NCBI GenBank assembly: GCA_026995935.1
Contig: JALWNK010000056.1
Coordinates: forward strand, 1-37,006
DNA from: Deltaproteobacteria bacterium
GTDB taxonomy: Bacteria; Desulfobacterota; Dissulfuribacteria; Dissulfuribacterales; QOAL01
Length of the DNA: 37,006 nucleotides
Reading direction: 5' to 3'
The position numbers were made by a program, and so were the translations under genes. Position 1 is the first letter of the stretch, and each line of letters starts with the position of its first letter. A model generated the notes under the pieces. It worked only from the letters and a program-made list of their open reading frames with translations. It had not been told where the DNA came from and searched no databases. Positions 25,586 through 34,981 of the stretch are shown piece by piece.

Positions 25586-27082
25586 TTGAGTGAAGAAAGT
25601 CAGATATTAAAGCAGAGGCGGCAAAAGGCTGAGGAGCTTGAAAGGCTTGGAGTTGACCTTTTCCCCAACGATGTACCACTTCCAGAAAGGGCAGGGGCCA
25701 TAAAGAAGGTCTATGAAGGCTATGACAACGAGGCCCTTGAAAAGGTGGAGGACACCTTCCGGGTTGCAGGGCGCATCATGGCCTTAAGACGCTTTGGAAA
25801 GGCCGCCTTTTTTACAATAAAAGATGCGTCCGGCTCCATCCAGATTCATATCATGCGGGACAGGGTGGGCAAGGATAGGTACCAGATATTCAAGAAGTTC
25901 GACATTGGAGACATAGTGGAGGTGGAGGGGCGCCTTTTTCGCACAAAGACCAATGAGCTCACCATAGAGGCAGACAGGATAAGGCTTGTAACAAAGTCCA
26001 TGCGACCCCTTCCTGAGAAGTACCACGGCATAAGGGACAAGGAGCTTCGCTACAGGAGGCGCTACGAGGACCTCATCATGAACCAGGAGGTGGCGGAGAC
26101 CTTCAGGGCCAGGGCGCGCATAATCCAGATGCTCAGGCACTACTTCACCTCAAACGGTTTCCTTGAGGTGGAGACCCCCATGATGCAGTCCATCGTGGGA
26201 GGTGCAACCGCAAGGCCCTTTGTCACCCATCACAACGCCCTGGGAATAGACCTTTTCATGAGGATAGCCCCTGAGCTTTACCTTAAAAGGCTCCTTGTCG
26301 GGGGCTTTGAAAGGGTCTTTGAGCTCAACAGGAACTTTCGAAACGAGGGCATCTCACTTCAGCACAATCCCGAGTTCACAATGCTTGAATTCTACGAGGC
26401 CTACGCAACCTTTAAGGACCTCATGGTGAGAACAGAGGAGCTCTTTGCCCAGATCGCCCTGGACATAAAGGGCAGCACCAGGTTTACCTACCAGGGAAAC
26501 GAGATAGACATGACACCTCCGTGGAAGAAGATGACCCTTAGAGAGTCCCTGGTTGAGGTTGGCGGAATTTCAGAGAGCGAGCTGGACGACAAGGAGGCGT
26601 TAAATGTTAGGCTTGAAGGTCTTGGTGTGGAGATGGGAAGGGACCTTGTCCTTGGAAAATACCTTACTAAGCTCTTTGACCTGCTTGTTGAGCCAAAGCT
26701 GATGCAGCCCACCTTCATCACCCATTACCCAACGGACATCTCGCCCCTCGCCAGGAGAAACGCCAAGGATCCTTCCGTTACAGACCGGTTTGAGCTTTTC
26801 ATAAGCGGAAGGGAGATCGCCAACGCCTTTTCCGAGCTTAACGATCCAAGGGACCAGAAGAGGCGCTTTGAGGAGCAGGTGGCATCAAGGGGCGATGACG
26901 AGGAGATCCCGCCAGAGGTGGATTACGACTACATACGGGCCCTTGAGATTGGCATGCCTCCGGCAGCAGGGGAGGGTATCGGGGTGGACAGACTGGTGAT
27001 GCTTTTTACCGACTCTCCTTCCATAAGAGACGTCATTTTCTTCCCCCAGCTTAGACCCGAAGGTGGAAGACGTTCCCCTTGA
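25586..27082 (+). CDS. lysS: Lysyl-tRNA synthetase, class II
   Basis: 498 aa, normal length. Anticodon-binding OB fold (VAGRIMALRRFGKAAFFTIK) at about 60-160; class II motif 1 around FLEVETPMMQ, motif 2 FRNEGISLQHNPEFTMLEFY, motif 3 GEGIGVDRLVMLFTDS. The start is a TTG with AAGGAG ten bases upstream; no ATG would preserve the N-terminus. The end overlaps a possible TTG start of the next gene. Confidence 0.97.
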   Translation: MSEESQILKQRRQKAEELERLGVDLFPNDVPLPERAGAIKKVYEGYDNEALEKVEDTFRVAGRIMALRRFGKAAFFTIKDASGSIQIHIMRDRVGKDRYQIFKKFDIGDIVEVEGRLFRTKTNELTIEADRIRLVTKSMRPLPEKYHGIRDKELRYRRRYEDLIMNQEVAETFRARARIIQMLRHYFTSNGFLEVETPMMQSIVGGATARPFVTHHNALGIDLFMRIAPELYLKRLLVGGFERVFELNRNFRNEGISLQHNPEFTMLEFYEAYATFKDLMVRTEELFAQIALDIKGSTRFTYQGNEIDMTPPWKKMTLRESLVEVGGISESELDDKEALNVRLEGLGVEMGRDLVLGKYLTKLFDLLVEPKLMQPTFITHYPTDISPLARRNAKDPSVTDRFELFISGREIANAFSELNDPRDQKRRFEEQVASRGDDEEIPPEVDYDYIRALEIGMPPAAGEGIGVDRLVMLFTDSPSIRDVIFFPQLRPEGGRRSP

Positions 27083-27093
27083 CGAAGGCATTT

Positions 27094-28386
27094 ATGAGAT
27101 ATGAACTCTACATGGCCCTTAAATACCTCAGGGCCAGAAAACAGCACAAGTTCATCTCTTTGATTTCCGCCATTTCCACAGGGGGTGTGGCCGTAGGAGT
27201 CATGGCCCTTATTGTTGTGATAGCCGTCATGGCCGGCTTTGAAAATCACCTCAAGGAGAAGATATTGGGAGTAAACGCCCATCTTCTCATTAGGAGCTAC
27301 GAAGGGCCATTTGACTCGGTTGAAAGGCTTGAGAAGATTATCCAGGGGGTGAAGGTTGAGCCCGAGGGCGGGCTTTCATCCGTTATGGACAGATTGCGGG
27401 GAAAGGGGGGCGCTCCCCACGTTATTGCTGCAACACCTGTTGTGTACATCCAGGCGCTACTAAGCTCCGGGCGTGCAGTAAGCGGGGTTGCCATCCGTGG
27501 TGTTGACCCAGGCAGTGTTGGCAGGGTCATTACCTTTGGCAAGGTTCTTCAGGGAAAGGGGGTTGAGGCCTTCAGGGATTATTCTCAAAATGGGCCGCCA
27601 CCCATTCTCATAGGAAAGGAGCTTGCCTTGACCCTTGGTGTAAGGGCGGGCGATTACATACGCATAGTGCTTCCAAGCGGAACCATAACGCCCATAGGTA
27701 TGATGCCAAAAATACGGTTGGCAAGGGTGTGCGGTGTCCAGACCATGGGCATGTACGAGTACGACATGTCCCTTGCCTTCATGCCGCTTAAGGCCGCACA
27801 GAAACTTCTCGGAATTGGAAACAAGGTGCACGCCTTTGAGGTGAAGATTTCCGATATCTACGCGGCAGATGGTTTTGTGAAGGCCCTTCAGAAGCTCCTT
27901 GGTTACCCCTTCTGGATAATGGACTGGCAGCAGATGAGCAGGAACCTTTTTTCCGCAATGGAGCTTGAAAAATTCGCCATGTTCGTTGTTTTGACCCTCA
28001 TTGTCCTTGTTGCTGCCTTTAACATCATCTCTACCCTTTCCATGATGGTCATGGAGAAAAAGTCTGACATTGCCATACTAAAGGCTATGGGGGCAACAAA
28101 CGGCCAGGTACTTAGAATCTTTATGCTAAACGGCACCATTATTGGCATAATGGGTACCATTTTCGGCGTGATAGGAGGTACAACCCTGTGCTGGCTCCTT
28201 AAAAGATACAAGTTCATCAAGATACCAAAGGAGGTCTACTACACAGACAGCATTCCCATCCTCCTTTACCGCTCAGACGTTATCATCATTGCTGCAAGCG
28301 CTTTGATAATCTGCCTCCTTGCAACCATTTACCCTGCCAGGCAGGCAGCAGGTATTGAGCCCTCAAAGATACTGAGAAACGGCTGA
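27094..28386 (+). CDS. LolC/LolE-type lipoprotein-releasing permease
   Basis: 430 aa. One N-terminal membrane helix (GVAVGVMALIVVIAVMAGFE), a large periplasmic domain (about 45-270) and three C-terminal helices with the FtsX signature (FGVIGGTTLCWLLKRY, TIYPARQAAGIEPSKILRNG). It should work with LolD to pull lipoproteins from the inner membrane; no lolD follows here, which is a little odd. I use the ATG at 27094 with GAAGG upstream; a TTG at 27079 overlapping lysS is possible. Confidence 0.93.
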   Translation: MRYELYMALKYLRARKQHKFISLISAISTGGVAVGVMALIVVIAVMAGFENHLKEKILGVNAHLLIRSYEGPFDSVERLEKIIQGVKVEPEGGLSSVMDRLRGKGGAPHVIAATPVVYIQALLSSGRAVSGVAIRGVDPGSVGRVITFGKVLQGKGVEAFRDYSQNGPPPILIGKELALTLGVRAGDYIRIVLPSGTITPIGMMPKIRLARVCGVQTMGMYEYDMSLAFMPLKAAQKLLGIGNKVHAFEVKISDIYAADGFVKALQKLLGYPFWIMDWQQMSRNLFSAMELEKFAMFVVLTLIVLVAAFNIISTLSMMVMEKKSDIAILKAMGATNGQVLRIFMLNGTIIGIMGTIFGVIGGTTLCWLLKRYKFIKIPKEVYYTDSIPILLYRSDVIIIAASALIICLLATIYPARQAAGIEPSKILRNG

Positions 28387-28387
28387 C

Positions 28388-29161
28388 ATGGCGAGGATAT
28401 GCCTTGGAGGAAAGCTTAAAGCGGCAAAAAGCGTAAGGTGCATCCCCTTTAGATACAACTGGTCTGATTTTACCAGTAAGGAAAAGGGGCTTATCCTTGA
28501 GGCAGAAAGGATATACTTTCCAACCATCCACTATGCCCCGGTCTTTAACAGCCTTGGGAAGGATATATTCCCATCCAACTCAAGCTACATGCTTCTTGGA
28601 AATAAGATACTCCAGACCCAGGCCTTTGGCGCTGCCTCCATCCCCATGCCAAGGACCAGGCTCTTTACCGGAAGGGACAGGCTCAAAAAGATACTTGAGG
28701 AATTTTCTTTCCCCCTTGTTGCCAAGGTGCCAGTGGCCTCCTCCCGCGGAAAGGGGGTTTCCCTGGTTAAATCAAGAAAGGGGCTTAAAGAATACCTGGG
28801 GCTTGTAACAGTCGCCTATATCCAGGAGTATATACCAATTGAAAGGGACGTTCGGGTTGTTGTCATCGGCAGAAGGGCCGTTCTTTCCTACTGGAAGGTG
28901 GCTGCCACGGGAAAATTTCAGACCAATGTCTTTCTGGGAGGGGAGATAGAGTTTGAAAACGTGCCAGATGAGGCTGTAGAGCTCGCCCTCCTTACGGCAA
29001 ATAGGTGCAACATAGACCATGCAGGCTTTGACATCTGCATGTCAGAAAGGGGGCCTCTTGTCCTTGAGGCGAACATCCACTTTGGCAGGGAGGGCTTTAA
29101 AAAGGCCGGTGTCAGCTACCGTGGCCTTCTTTCCAAAATGGCCGATTCTGGACAGATTTGA
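28388..29161 (+). CDS. RimK-like ATP-grasp ligase
   Basis: 257 aa. Visible ATP-grasp blocks: MLLGNKILQTQAFGAASIPM then PRTRLFT, FPLVAKVPVASSRGKGVSLV, YIQEYIPIERDVRVVVIG, and DHAGFDICMS then LVLEANIHFGREG, in the order of RimK/GshB-type ligases. Substrate cannot be told. It starts one base after the permease stop and its 3' end overlaps the convergent amidohydrolase by 50 bases. Confidence 0.85.
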   Translation: MARICLGGKLKAAKSVRCIPFRYNWSDFTSKEKGLILEAERIYFPTIHYAPVFNSLGKDIFPSNSSYMLLGNKILQTQAFGAASIPMPRTRLFTGRDRLKKILEEFSFPLVAKVPVASSRGKGVSLVKSRKGLKEYLGLVTVAYIQEYIPIERDVRVVVIGRRAVLSYWKVAATGKFQTNVFLGGEIEFENVPDEAVELALLTANRCNIDHAGFDICMSERGPLVLEANIHFGREGFKKAGVSYRGLLSKMADSGQI

Positions 29162-30440
29162 CCCTCTCAAGGAGTTCCTCTTCGTTGATGGTCAGAAGCC
29201 TTGAATCCTCCATCAAGAACCTTCCTGCAACCATGACGTCTGTTACGTCCTGGGCGGATGCAGAGTAGACCATCTGGGAGACCGGGTGGTAGCATGGCCT
29301 TAGGTGGGGCCTGTCAAGGTCCATAATCATGAGGTCCGCCTGAGAACCCGGCTCAAGCCTTCCAATATCCCTTGCACCAAGGGCCCTTGCAGGAGCCTCT
29401 GTAGCCATTTCAAGCACCTTTTCTGCAGGCACAAGGGAGGGATCCTGGTTTATGCCCTTTGGAAGCTTTGCTGCAAAGTCCATCTCCGAGAGCATGTCCA
29501 GGTTGTTGTTGCTTGCTGCCCCGTCTGTTCCGAGGGCTACGTTTACACCTGCCTTCAGCATGGCAGAAACAGGGCTTATTCCAGAACCGAGCTTAAGGTT
29601 GCTCTCCGGGCAGTGGACAACGTTTACCTGCCTTTCTGCAAGAAGCCCAATGTCATCGGGTTCAAGCCATACGCAGTGGACTGCAATAAGGTCTGGACCA
29701 AGAAGTCCCAGGTCTTCAAGGTAGCTTACAGGCGTCTTTGAGTGGATGGAAAGGATCTCGTCCATTTCCCATCTGGTCTCTGAAAGGTGTATCACAAGGG
29801 GAAGCCCATGAATTTTTGCAAATTCTCCTGCCTCTTCAAGGATGTTAGAGCTGCAGGTGTAGGGCGTGTGAGGATCCACAGTGAAGTTTATGCGCGGGTT
29901 TTTTTCATAGAGCCTCACCAGGTCTTTGGTCTCTTCAAGGACCTTTTGCGCATTTTCAAAGGCAGGGGATGGAAAGTCGAAGATGCCCTCACCAAGGTAT
30001 GCGCGCATGCCGCATTCATCAACCACCTGGGCCATCTGCCTTTCAAAAAAGTACATGTCAACAAAGGTGGTGGTTCCGCCCCTTATCATCTCTGCGCAGG
30101 CAAGGAGGGTGGCTGTGCGGATGAGATCAGGTGAAAGGCGGCCCTCGGCCGGAAAGATGTGTTCTTCGAGCCACTTCTTAAGCGGAAGGTCATCTGCCAT
30201 TCCCCTTAAAAGGACCATTGGCGCATGGGTGTGGCAGTTTATAAGGCCAGGGGCAATAAGCCCGGAAGGGCGCCTTACAACCCTTGCCTCAGGGTATTTT
30301 TCCTCAAGTTCCTTGGCTTTTCCCAACTCTTTTACCCTGTCTGCCTCAATAACAACAGCCCCCTGGTGAATAGGGTCTTTACGGGCCGAGGTTATGACAA
30401 ATTCACCTGAGATGACAGTGATTTCTCTGGTTTTATTCAT
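29112..30440 (-). CDS. Amidohydrolase, MTA/SAH deaminase type (MtaD-like)
   Basis: 442 aa metal-dependent amidohydrolase. LIAPGLINCHTHAPMVLLRG has the HxH metal pair, VIHLSETRWEMDEI and VHCVWLEPDDIGLL the further histidines, and VALGTDGAASNNNLDMLSEM the catalytic Asp. These match 5'-methylthioadenosine/S-adenosylhomocysteine deaminases; aminofutalosine deaminase is a close relative and cannot be excluded. Its partner upstream is a purine nucleoside phosphorylase, fitting nucleoside salvage. I use the ATG at 30440, overlapping that gene by eight bases; ATG 30449 is possible. Confidence 0.88.
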   Translation of the reverse strand: MNKTREITVISGEFVITSARKDPIHQGAVVIEADRVKELGKAKELEEKYPEARVVRRPSGLIAPGLINCHTHAPMVLLRGMADDLPLKKWLEEHIFPAEGRLSPDLIRTATLLACAEMIRGGTTTFVDMYFFERQMAQVVDECGMRAYLGEGIFDFPSPAFENAQKVLEETKDLVRLYEKNPRINFTVDPHTPYTCSSNILEEAGEFAKIHGLPLVIHLSETRWEMDEILSIHSKTPVSYLEDLGLLGPDLIAVHCVWLEPDDIGLLAERQVNVVHCPESNLKLGSGISPVSAMLKAGVNVALGTDGAASNNNLDMLSEMDFAAKLPKGINQDPSLVPAEKVLEMATEAPARALGARDIGRLEPGSQADLMIMDLDRPHLRPCYHPVSQMVYSASAQDVTDVMVAGRFLMEDSRLLTINEEELLERVKSVQNRPFWKEGHGS

Positions 30441-31266
30441 GGTCTTCATACTCTGTAAGTATTCCCACAAGGAGCCTTTCCAGCCTGAACTCGGCCCTTT
30501 GGGCCTGGGCGATAACGTCTTCTATGAGTATTGGCATAAAATCATCCGGGTTGTTCACATTGGCAATCACAGAGATTCCAAGCACCTTCATTCCACCATG
30601 AACTGCCGTAATCACCTCTGGCACCAGGGACATGGCCACGGCATCTGCGCCGATGAGGCGCAGGAAGCGGGTCTCAGCAGGGGTTTCAAGCTGTGGGCCA
30701 GGGACTGCCACGAAGATGCCCTCTCTTAAAAGGATGCCGCTACTTGCCCCAACCCGCCTTGCAAGCTCTCTTAGCCCCTTGCTGTAGGCCCTGGACATGT
30801 CCGGAAAGCGAGGGCCCCACTCATCCAGGTTCTGGCCCCTGAGCGGGCTTTCTGGAATGAGGTTTATATGGTCCTTTATGAGCATGAGGTCCCCTGATTC
30901 AAAATCCAGGTTTAGGCCCCCTGCGGCATTGTATGCAATGAGTACCCTTGAGCCAATTAGCGACATGGCCCTCACTGGAAGGGTAAGCTCCCTTGTTGAG
31001 TAACCCTCGTAGAAGTGGAACCTGCCCTGGAAGATGGCGCATCTTGTGCCACCTACTCTCCCAACGTAAAGTTTGCCCGCATGGTCAGGAGCGGTGGATA
31101 CTGGAAAGTTCGGAATCTCGTCGTAATCAAGGACGAGTTCTGTCTCCATGGCCTTTACGAGTCCACCTAGGCCGGTACCCAGCATCACTGTGACCGTGGG
31201 CGCAAAGGGCAAGGCTTTATCCAGGAAGGACACTGACTCATTCACCTTTTCTACATAATCTTTCAT
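30433..31266 (-). CDS. Purine nucleoside phosphorylase
   Basis: 277 aa, trimeric PNP family. VMLGTGLGGLVKAM phosphate loop, CAIFQGRFHFYEGYS, IAYNAAGGLNLDFESGDLML, and the purine-site GPQLETPAETRFLRLIGADA then VAMSLVPEVI are all present; the base-contact Asn appears in ANVNNPDDF. The reading could be guanosine/inosine phosphorylase or MTA phosphorylase. Downstream is the MtaD-like deaminase. I start at ATG 31266, one codon after a GTG. Confidence 0.93.
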   Translation of the reverse strand: MKDYVEKVNESVSFLDKALPFAPTVTVMLGTGLGGLVKAMETELVLDYDEIPNFPVSTAPDHAGKLYVGRVGGTRCAIFQGRFHFYEGYSTRELTLPVRAMSLIGSRVLIAYNAAGGLNLDFESGDLMLIKDHINLIPESPLRGQNLDEWGPRFPDMSRAYSKGLRELARRVGASSGILLREGIFVAVPGPQLETPAETRFLRLIGADAVAMSLVPEVITAVHGGMKVLGISVIANVNNPDDFMPILIEDVIAQAQRAEFRLERLLVGILTEYEDHE

Positions 31267-31281
31267 CACTTAAAACCCCAG

Positions 31282-31914
31282 TTATTTTTTTGCAGATGGG
31301 CAAATATCCCTTAAGACGCAGCGCGCGCAGTCCGGTTTTTTGGCCTTGCACACTCTTCGGCCGTGTTCAATAAGGAGGTAGGTTACTGGCCCCCAATAAT
31401 CCCTTGGAACAATCTCCATGAGCTCTTTTTCTATCTTTACAGGGTTTTTTTCGTCGCAAATGCCAAGCCTTTTAACAAGCCTTTTTACATGGGTGTCAAC
31501 TGCAATGCCCTCGTTTTTTCCAAAGGCATTATAAAGGACAACGTTTGCAGTCTTTCTCGCCACGCCTGGAAGCTTGATTAGGTCTTCCATGTTGTCTGGC
31601 ACTTGGCCACCAAATTTTTCAACTATCAGCCTTGCAGCTGCATGGATGTTCTTGGCCTTGTTCCTGTAAAAACTGCACGAGCGGACAAGTTCTTCCACCT
31701 CTTCAAGGCCTGCCTCTGCCATCTCCCTCGGGCCTGGAAACCTCTTAAAAAGCGTTGGAGTTATCTTGTTTACCCTGTCATCCGTGCACTGGGCAGAAAG
31801 TACAACGGCCACTAGGAGTTCAAAGGGGTTGTTGAACTTTAGCGCAGTCCCTGGCTTGCCATATTCCCTTTCAAGCCTTTTTATGATTTCCATTATCCTT
31901 TTCTTCTTATCCAT
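31282..31914 (-). CDS. nth: Endonuclease III
   Basis: 210 aa. Bifunctional DNA glycosylase/AP lyase for oxidised pyrimidines. Helix-hairpin-helix LPGVARKTANVVLYNAFGK with the catalytic Lys, then VDTHVKRLVKRLG with the catalytic Asp, and the C-X6-C-X2-C-X5-C iron-sulfur loop CKAKKPDCARCVLRDICP. The ATG at 31914 has AGGTGAA upstream and starts after the lptG stop; the longer open frame inside lptG is not used. Confidence 0.97.
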   Translation of the reverse strand: MDKKKRIMEIIKRLEREYGKPGTALKFNNPFELLVAVVLSAQCTDDRVNKITPTLFKRFPGPREMAEAGLEEVEELVRSCSFYRNKAKNIHAAARLIVEKFGGQVPDNMEDLIKLPGVARKTANVVLYNAFGKNEGIAVDTHVKRLVKRLGICDEKNPVKIEKELMEIVPRDYWGPVTYLLIEHGRRVCKAKKPDCARCVLRDICPSAKK

Positions 31915-31922
31915 GTTTTCAC

Positions 31923-32984
31923 CTAGAATTTCACCTTTTTCCTGAACCACACTCCGCCTGTCAAAAGGCATGCATGGGGCAAAATGGAAGCCAAAAGGGG
32001 CGGGATGGCCCCTGTCTTTCCCATTGAAAAGAGCATATTCCAAAGTGCCCAGACTGAAAAGGCTACCCCGGTTCCAAGCACAAGCCCCAGTGCAGGCCCT
32101 CCCTGGAGCCTGTAAAAGGCAATTGGCAGGCAAAGGTAGAGGAGGGATACGCCCAGAAGCGGATAGAAGATATAGCCAAGGAGCACCATCTCCTGGCTGC
32201 TGGCAGGAAGGCCAAGCCTTTTAAGGCGCTTTACTGCCCTTAGGAGTACCCAGAAGCCTGCCTCCTCAACAGGTGTTTCAATTGCAGCAAGGTCCCGGGG
32301 CGAGACGGAAAGGTCCTTTTCAAGGTCCTTAAAAAAGATCACCTTGTCTCCCTTTTCCAGTATGCCATTAAAAAAGTACCATTTGCCTTTGACAAACCTT
32401 GCAGCAGGGGCGGCGATAAACTCGGACATGGAATAGTCTGGGTTAAAGAAGATCCACTGGATGCCAGCCAGCTCCTGGGCATCAGGTATTATGAGGTCTG
32501 CGGACAGGATGGAGTTTTTCCCCCGGTAAAAGAGACGCCCGCCCTGGACCATGACCCCCTTTTTCTGGTTCTTTCCAAGTTCCATCTGTAGGATGAGCCC
32601 TGCGGCCTCTTCAGCCCTTGGGACAAGGAAGATGTTCATAATGAGAAATAGGAGGGAAAAGGTGATGGCAGAGGCCATTACAGGCATGAATATCCTACCT
32701 GGAGATATGCCAACGGAGCGCATGGCCATTATCTCCCTGCTTTTTCCAAGGGTTACCATGGTAAGAAGGCCGGCCAGAAGCACCGTAAGGGGGGAGAGCT
32801 GGTAGATAATCTTTGGAGAGATGAGGGCAAAATAGACCAGGATGGTGAGAAAACTCACCCCCTTATCCAGAAAGTCAGGAAGCGTCTCAAAGGCCTCTAT
32901 GAGAAGGTAGAGGCCAGTAATGCCAAAAAAGAGCATTGCCAAATATGCGCAGTACCTGGTTGCTATGTAGCGCTCGATTATCAT
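31923..32984 (-). CDS. lptG: LPS export permease LptG
   Basis: 353 aa. MIIERYIATRYCAYLAMLFF begins the first of six membrane helices arranged three plus three around a periplasmic beta-jellyroll domain (about 130-250). It pairs with LptF and LptB2 to extract LPS from the inner membrane. Start at 32984 is two bases after the lptF stop, which is the usual pairing. The IMAMRSVGISPGRIFMPVM coupling helix is intact. Confidence 0.93.
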   Translation of the reverse strand: MIIERYIATRYCAYLAMLFFGITGLYLLIEAFETLPDFLDKGVSFLTILVYFALISPKIIYQLSPLTVLLAGLLTMVTLGKSREIMAMRSVGISPGRIFMPVMASAITFSLLFLIMNIFLVPRAEEAAGLILQMELGKNQKKGVMVQGGRLFYRGKNSILSADLIIPDAQELAGIQWIFFNPDYSMSEFIAAPAARFVKGKWYFFNGILEKGDKVIFFKDLEKDLSVSPRDLAAIETPVEEAGFWVLLRAVKRLKRLGLPASSQEMVLLGYIFYPLLGVSLLYLCLPIAFYRLQGGPALGLVLGTGVAFSVWALWNMLFSMGKTGAIPPLLASILPHACLLTGGVWFRKKVKF

Positions 32985-32986
32985 GG

Positions 32987-34093
32987 CTATCTTAGTATGG
33001 GGCCCCTTCTGAAAAGAAGCATGCAGGAGTAGATCACAAGGGCAGAAAAGAGAAAATTTGGAAGCCATACACCAAGGCCAGGGGAGAGGACCCTTTCATC
33101 CGCCAGGGTGGTTCCAAGGAGTATGGCAAGGTAGTAGGCGAGAAAGGCGGTAAGTCCTGCACAAATCCCTGCGGATATTCCGCCCCTTCCAAAAAAGATA
33201 CCAAGGGGTGCGGCTAGAAAGCCGAGGAGAAGAGCGCCAAAGGGTACGCCAATGCGCTTATGAAACTCAATTAGATACTTTTTCCTGGCCTTTTGGGAGA
33301 TGGCCTTTGATCTTGAGATGTTATATAGCTCCCAGGTGGTCATCTCGCCCTTTCTTTTCTTGCTGGATTCAGGGCCGGATGTAAGGGACAGTATGTATCT
33401 TTCAAAGGATATGGTGTCGGCAAGGCTGTAGTTTTCATCTATTCTCACAAGCCTTCCTTCACGCAGCTCAAGGGCGATCTTGCCGGATTTTACGTCTGTT
33501 GAAAGAAGGCCCCTTTTTGCAAGGATGGAGTATGTCATGGCCTTTCCCCTTGCATCCCTTATGTAGATGCCTTCGTAGTTCCTGTTTCCCTGGCTGCTTT
33601 TGTCAACGAAAAATGTAAGCCCCTTAATGGGGGTGAAAAACTGTTTTTCAGGAAGCCCCCGCATGAGGGCCTTCTCCGTTATGTCATCCATGAAGCGGCT
33701 TGTTTGTCTCTTAGCCTTTGGAACCACAAGACCTGATATGAAAAGACCGGCCAAAAAGGCGGATAGGCTCACCAGAAGGACAGGGAAAAGGAGTTTCCAG
33801 GGGCTTACACCGCATGCAAACAGTGCTATTATCTCGCTGTCTCTTGAAAGCCTTATGAACGCCACAAGGACCCCTAAAAGGGTACAGATGGGGATCAGAA
33901 TGTAGAGGAAGATGGGTAGCATGAGGAGATTTAACTTCAAAAACTGGGTAAGACTTATGCCTGCTGCAAGAAGCGGCTCCAGGTGGGTAAAGAGCTTGCC
34001 AATTAGAAAAAGGAGGCTCATGGCTGCTAGAGAAAAGAAAAAGGGCAGGGCCACCTCCCTTAGAACCATCTTTGTGACAAGGCGGTTTGACAT
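32987..34093 (-). CDS. lptF: LPS export permease LptF
   Basis: 368 aa, three N-terminal and three C-terminal membrane helices with a central periplasmic domain. LSRDSEIIALFACGVSPWKL is the coupling-helix motif of the LptF/LptG family and HKRIGVPFGALLLGFLAAPL the typical C-terminal block. Located six bases after rfbD and just before lptG. lptB is not in the window. Confidence 0.94.
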   Translation of the reverse strand: MSNRLVTKMVLREVALPFFFSLAAMSLLFLIGKLFTHLEPLLAAGISLTQFLKLNLLMLPIFLYILIPICTLLGVLVAFIRLSRDSEIIALFACGVSPWKLLFPVLLVSLSAFLAGLFISGLVVPKAKRQTSRFMDDITEKALMRGLPEKQFFTPIKGLTFFVDKSSQGNRNYEGIYIRDARGKAMTYSILAKRGLLSTDVKSGKIALELREGRLVRIDENYSLADTISFERYILSLTSGPESSKKRKGEMTTWELYNISRSKAISQKARKKYLIEFHKRIGVPFGALLLGFLAAPLGIFFGRGGISAGICAGLTAFLAYYLAILLGTTLADERVLSPGLGVWLPNFLFSALVIYSCMLLFRRGPILR

Positions 34094-34099
34094 TTAGTC

Positions 34100-34981
34100 C
34101 TAGCCCCTGGTAGTACCCGGGCCTAAGGCTAAACCCATTTCCTCAAGGTAGCCTTTAACAGCCTCCTTCCACGAACGCGGGGAAGAGCCTGTAATGGCCT
34201 TAAAGCGTGAAAGGTCAAGCACTGAATACCTGGGTCTTTTTGCAGGTCTTTTAAAGACCTCAGATGAGACAGGAACAACCTTCACGTTTTTTATCCCTGC
34301 CTGCTCAAAGGCTAAGCAACAAAGCTCATACCAGGAGCAGGAGCCACTGTTTGCAAGGTTTACGGTTCCAAAGGCACCCTTTTCAATAAGAAGTGCTATG
34401 CCGCGGGCAAGGTCCTTGGTGTAGGTTGGGCGCCCCCTTTGATCGTCAACCACCTGAACAAGCTCTTTTTCTCTTGAAAGCTTGAGCATTGTCCTTATAA
34501 AGTTTGGCCCGTTTTTTCCAAAAAGCCACGAGGTCCTGACTATGAGGTGGTCTGAGTCTGACTTTCTTACAGCCTCCTCACCTTGAAGTTTTGATTTTCC
34601 GTAGATGTTTATGGGGTTCGGCTGGTCGTCTTCCCTGTAGGGCCTACTTGAAGTTCCGTCAAAGACGTAATCGGTGCTTATGTGAACAAGTTTTGTGCCT
34701 ATCTCCTTGCACACATCTGCAAGGTTTTTGGGGCCTTTGGCGTTTACGTCAAAGGCAAGTGTGCTTTCCTCTTCACAAAGATCCACCTTGGTAAAGGCAG
34801 CGCAGTTTATCACGATCTCCGGCCTGATATCCTTTAGAAGGGAGGCGCACTGACCTTTTTCTGTTATGTCAAGCTCCTTTCTGGAAAGGGCCGTAACATC
34901 TAGGCCCCTTTCTTCAAGGACCTTTACCACGTCCTTTCCAAGCATCCCACAAGCCCCTGTGACAAGCACGCGGTTTTTCAT
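34100..34981 (-). CDS. rfbD: dTDP-4-dehydrorhamnose reductase
   Basis: 293 aa short-chain dehydrogenase that makes dTDP-L-rhamnose. VLVTGACGMLGKDVVKVL is the nucleotide-binding loop; STDYVFDGTSSRPYREDDQP then NPINIYGKSKLQGE holds the YxxxK catalytic pair. The ATG overlaps the rfbB stop by four bases. rfbA and rfbC are not in the window. Confidence 0.96.
   Translation of the reverse strand: MKNRVLVTGACGMLGKDVVKVLEERGLDVTALSRKELDITEKGQCASLLKDIRPEIVINCAAFTKVDLCEEESTLAFDVNAKGPKNLADVCKEIGTKLVHISTDYVFDGTSSRPYREDDQPNPINIYGKSKLQGEEAVRKSDSDHLIVRTSWLFGKNGPNFIRTMLKLSREKELVQVVDDQRGRPTYTKDLARGIALLIEKGAFGTVNLANSGSCSWYELCCLAFEQAGIKNVKVVPVSSEVFKRPAKRPRYSVLDLSRFKAITGSSPRSWKEAVKGYLEEMGLALGPGTTRG

Noticed and set aside
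31915-32133. N-terminal extension of endonuclease III inside lptG
   Set aside because: The extension lies wholly in the lptG reading region in another frame; the ATG at 31914 has a ribosome site and gives the normal Nth length.
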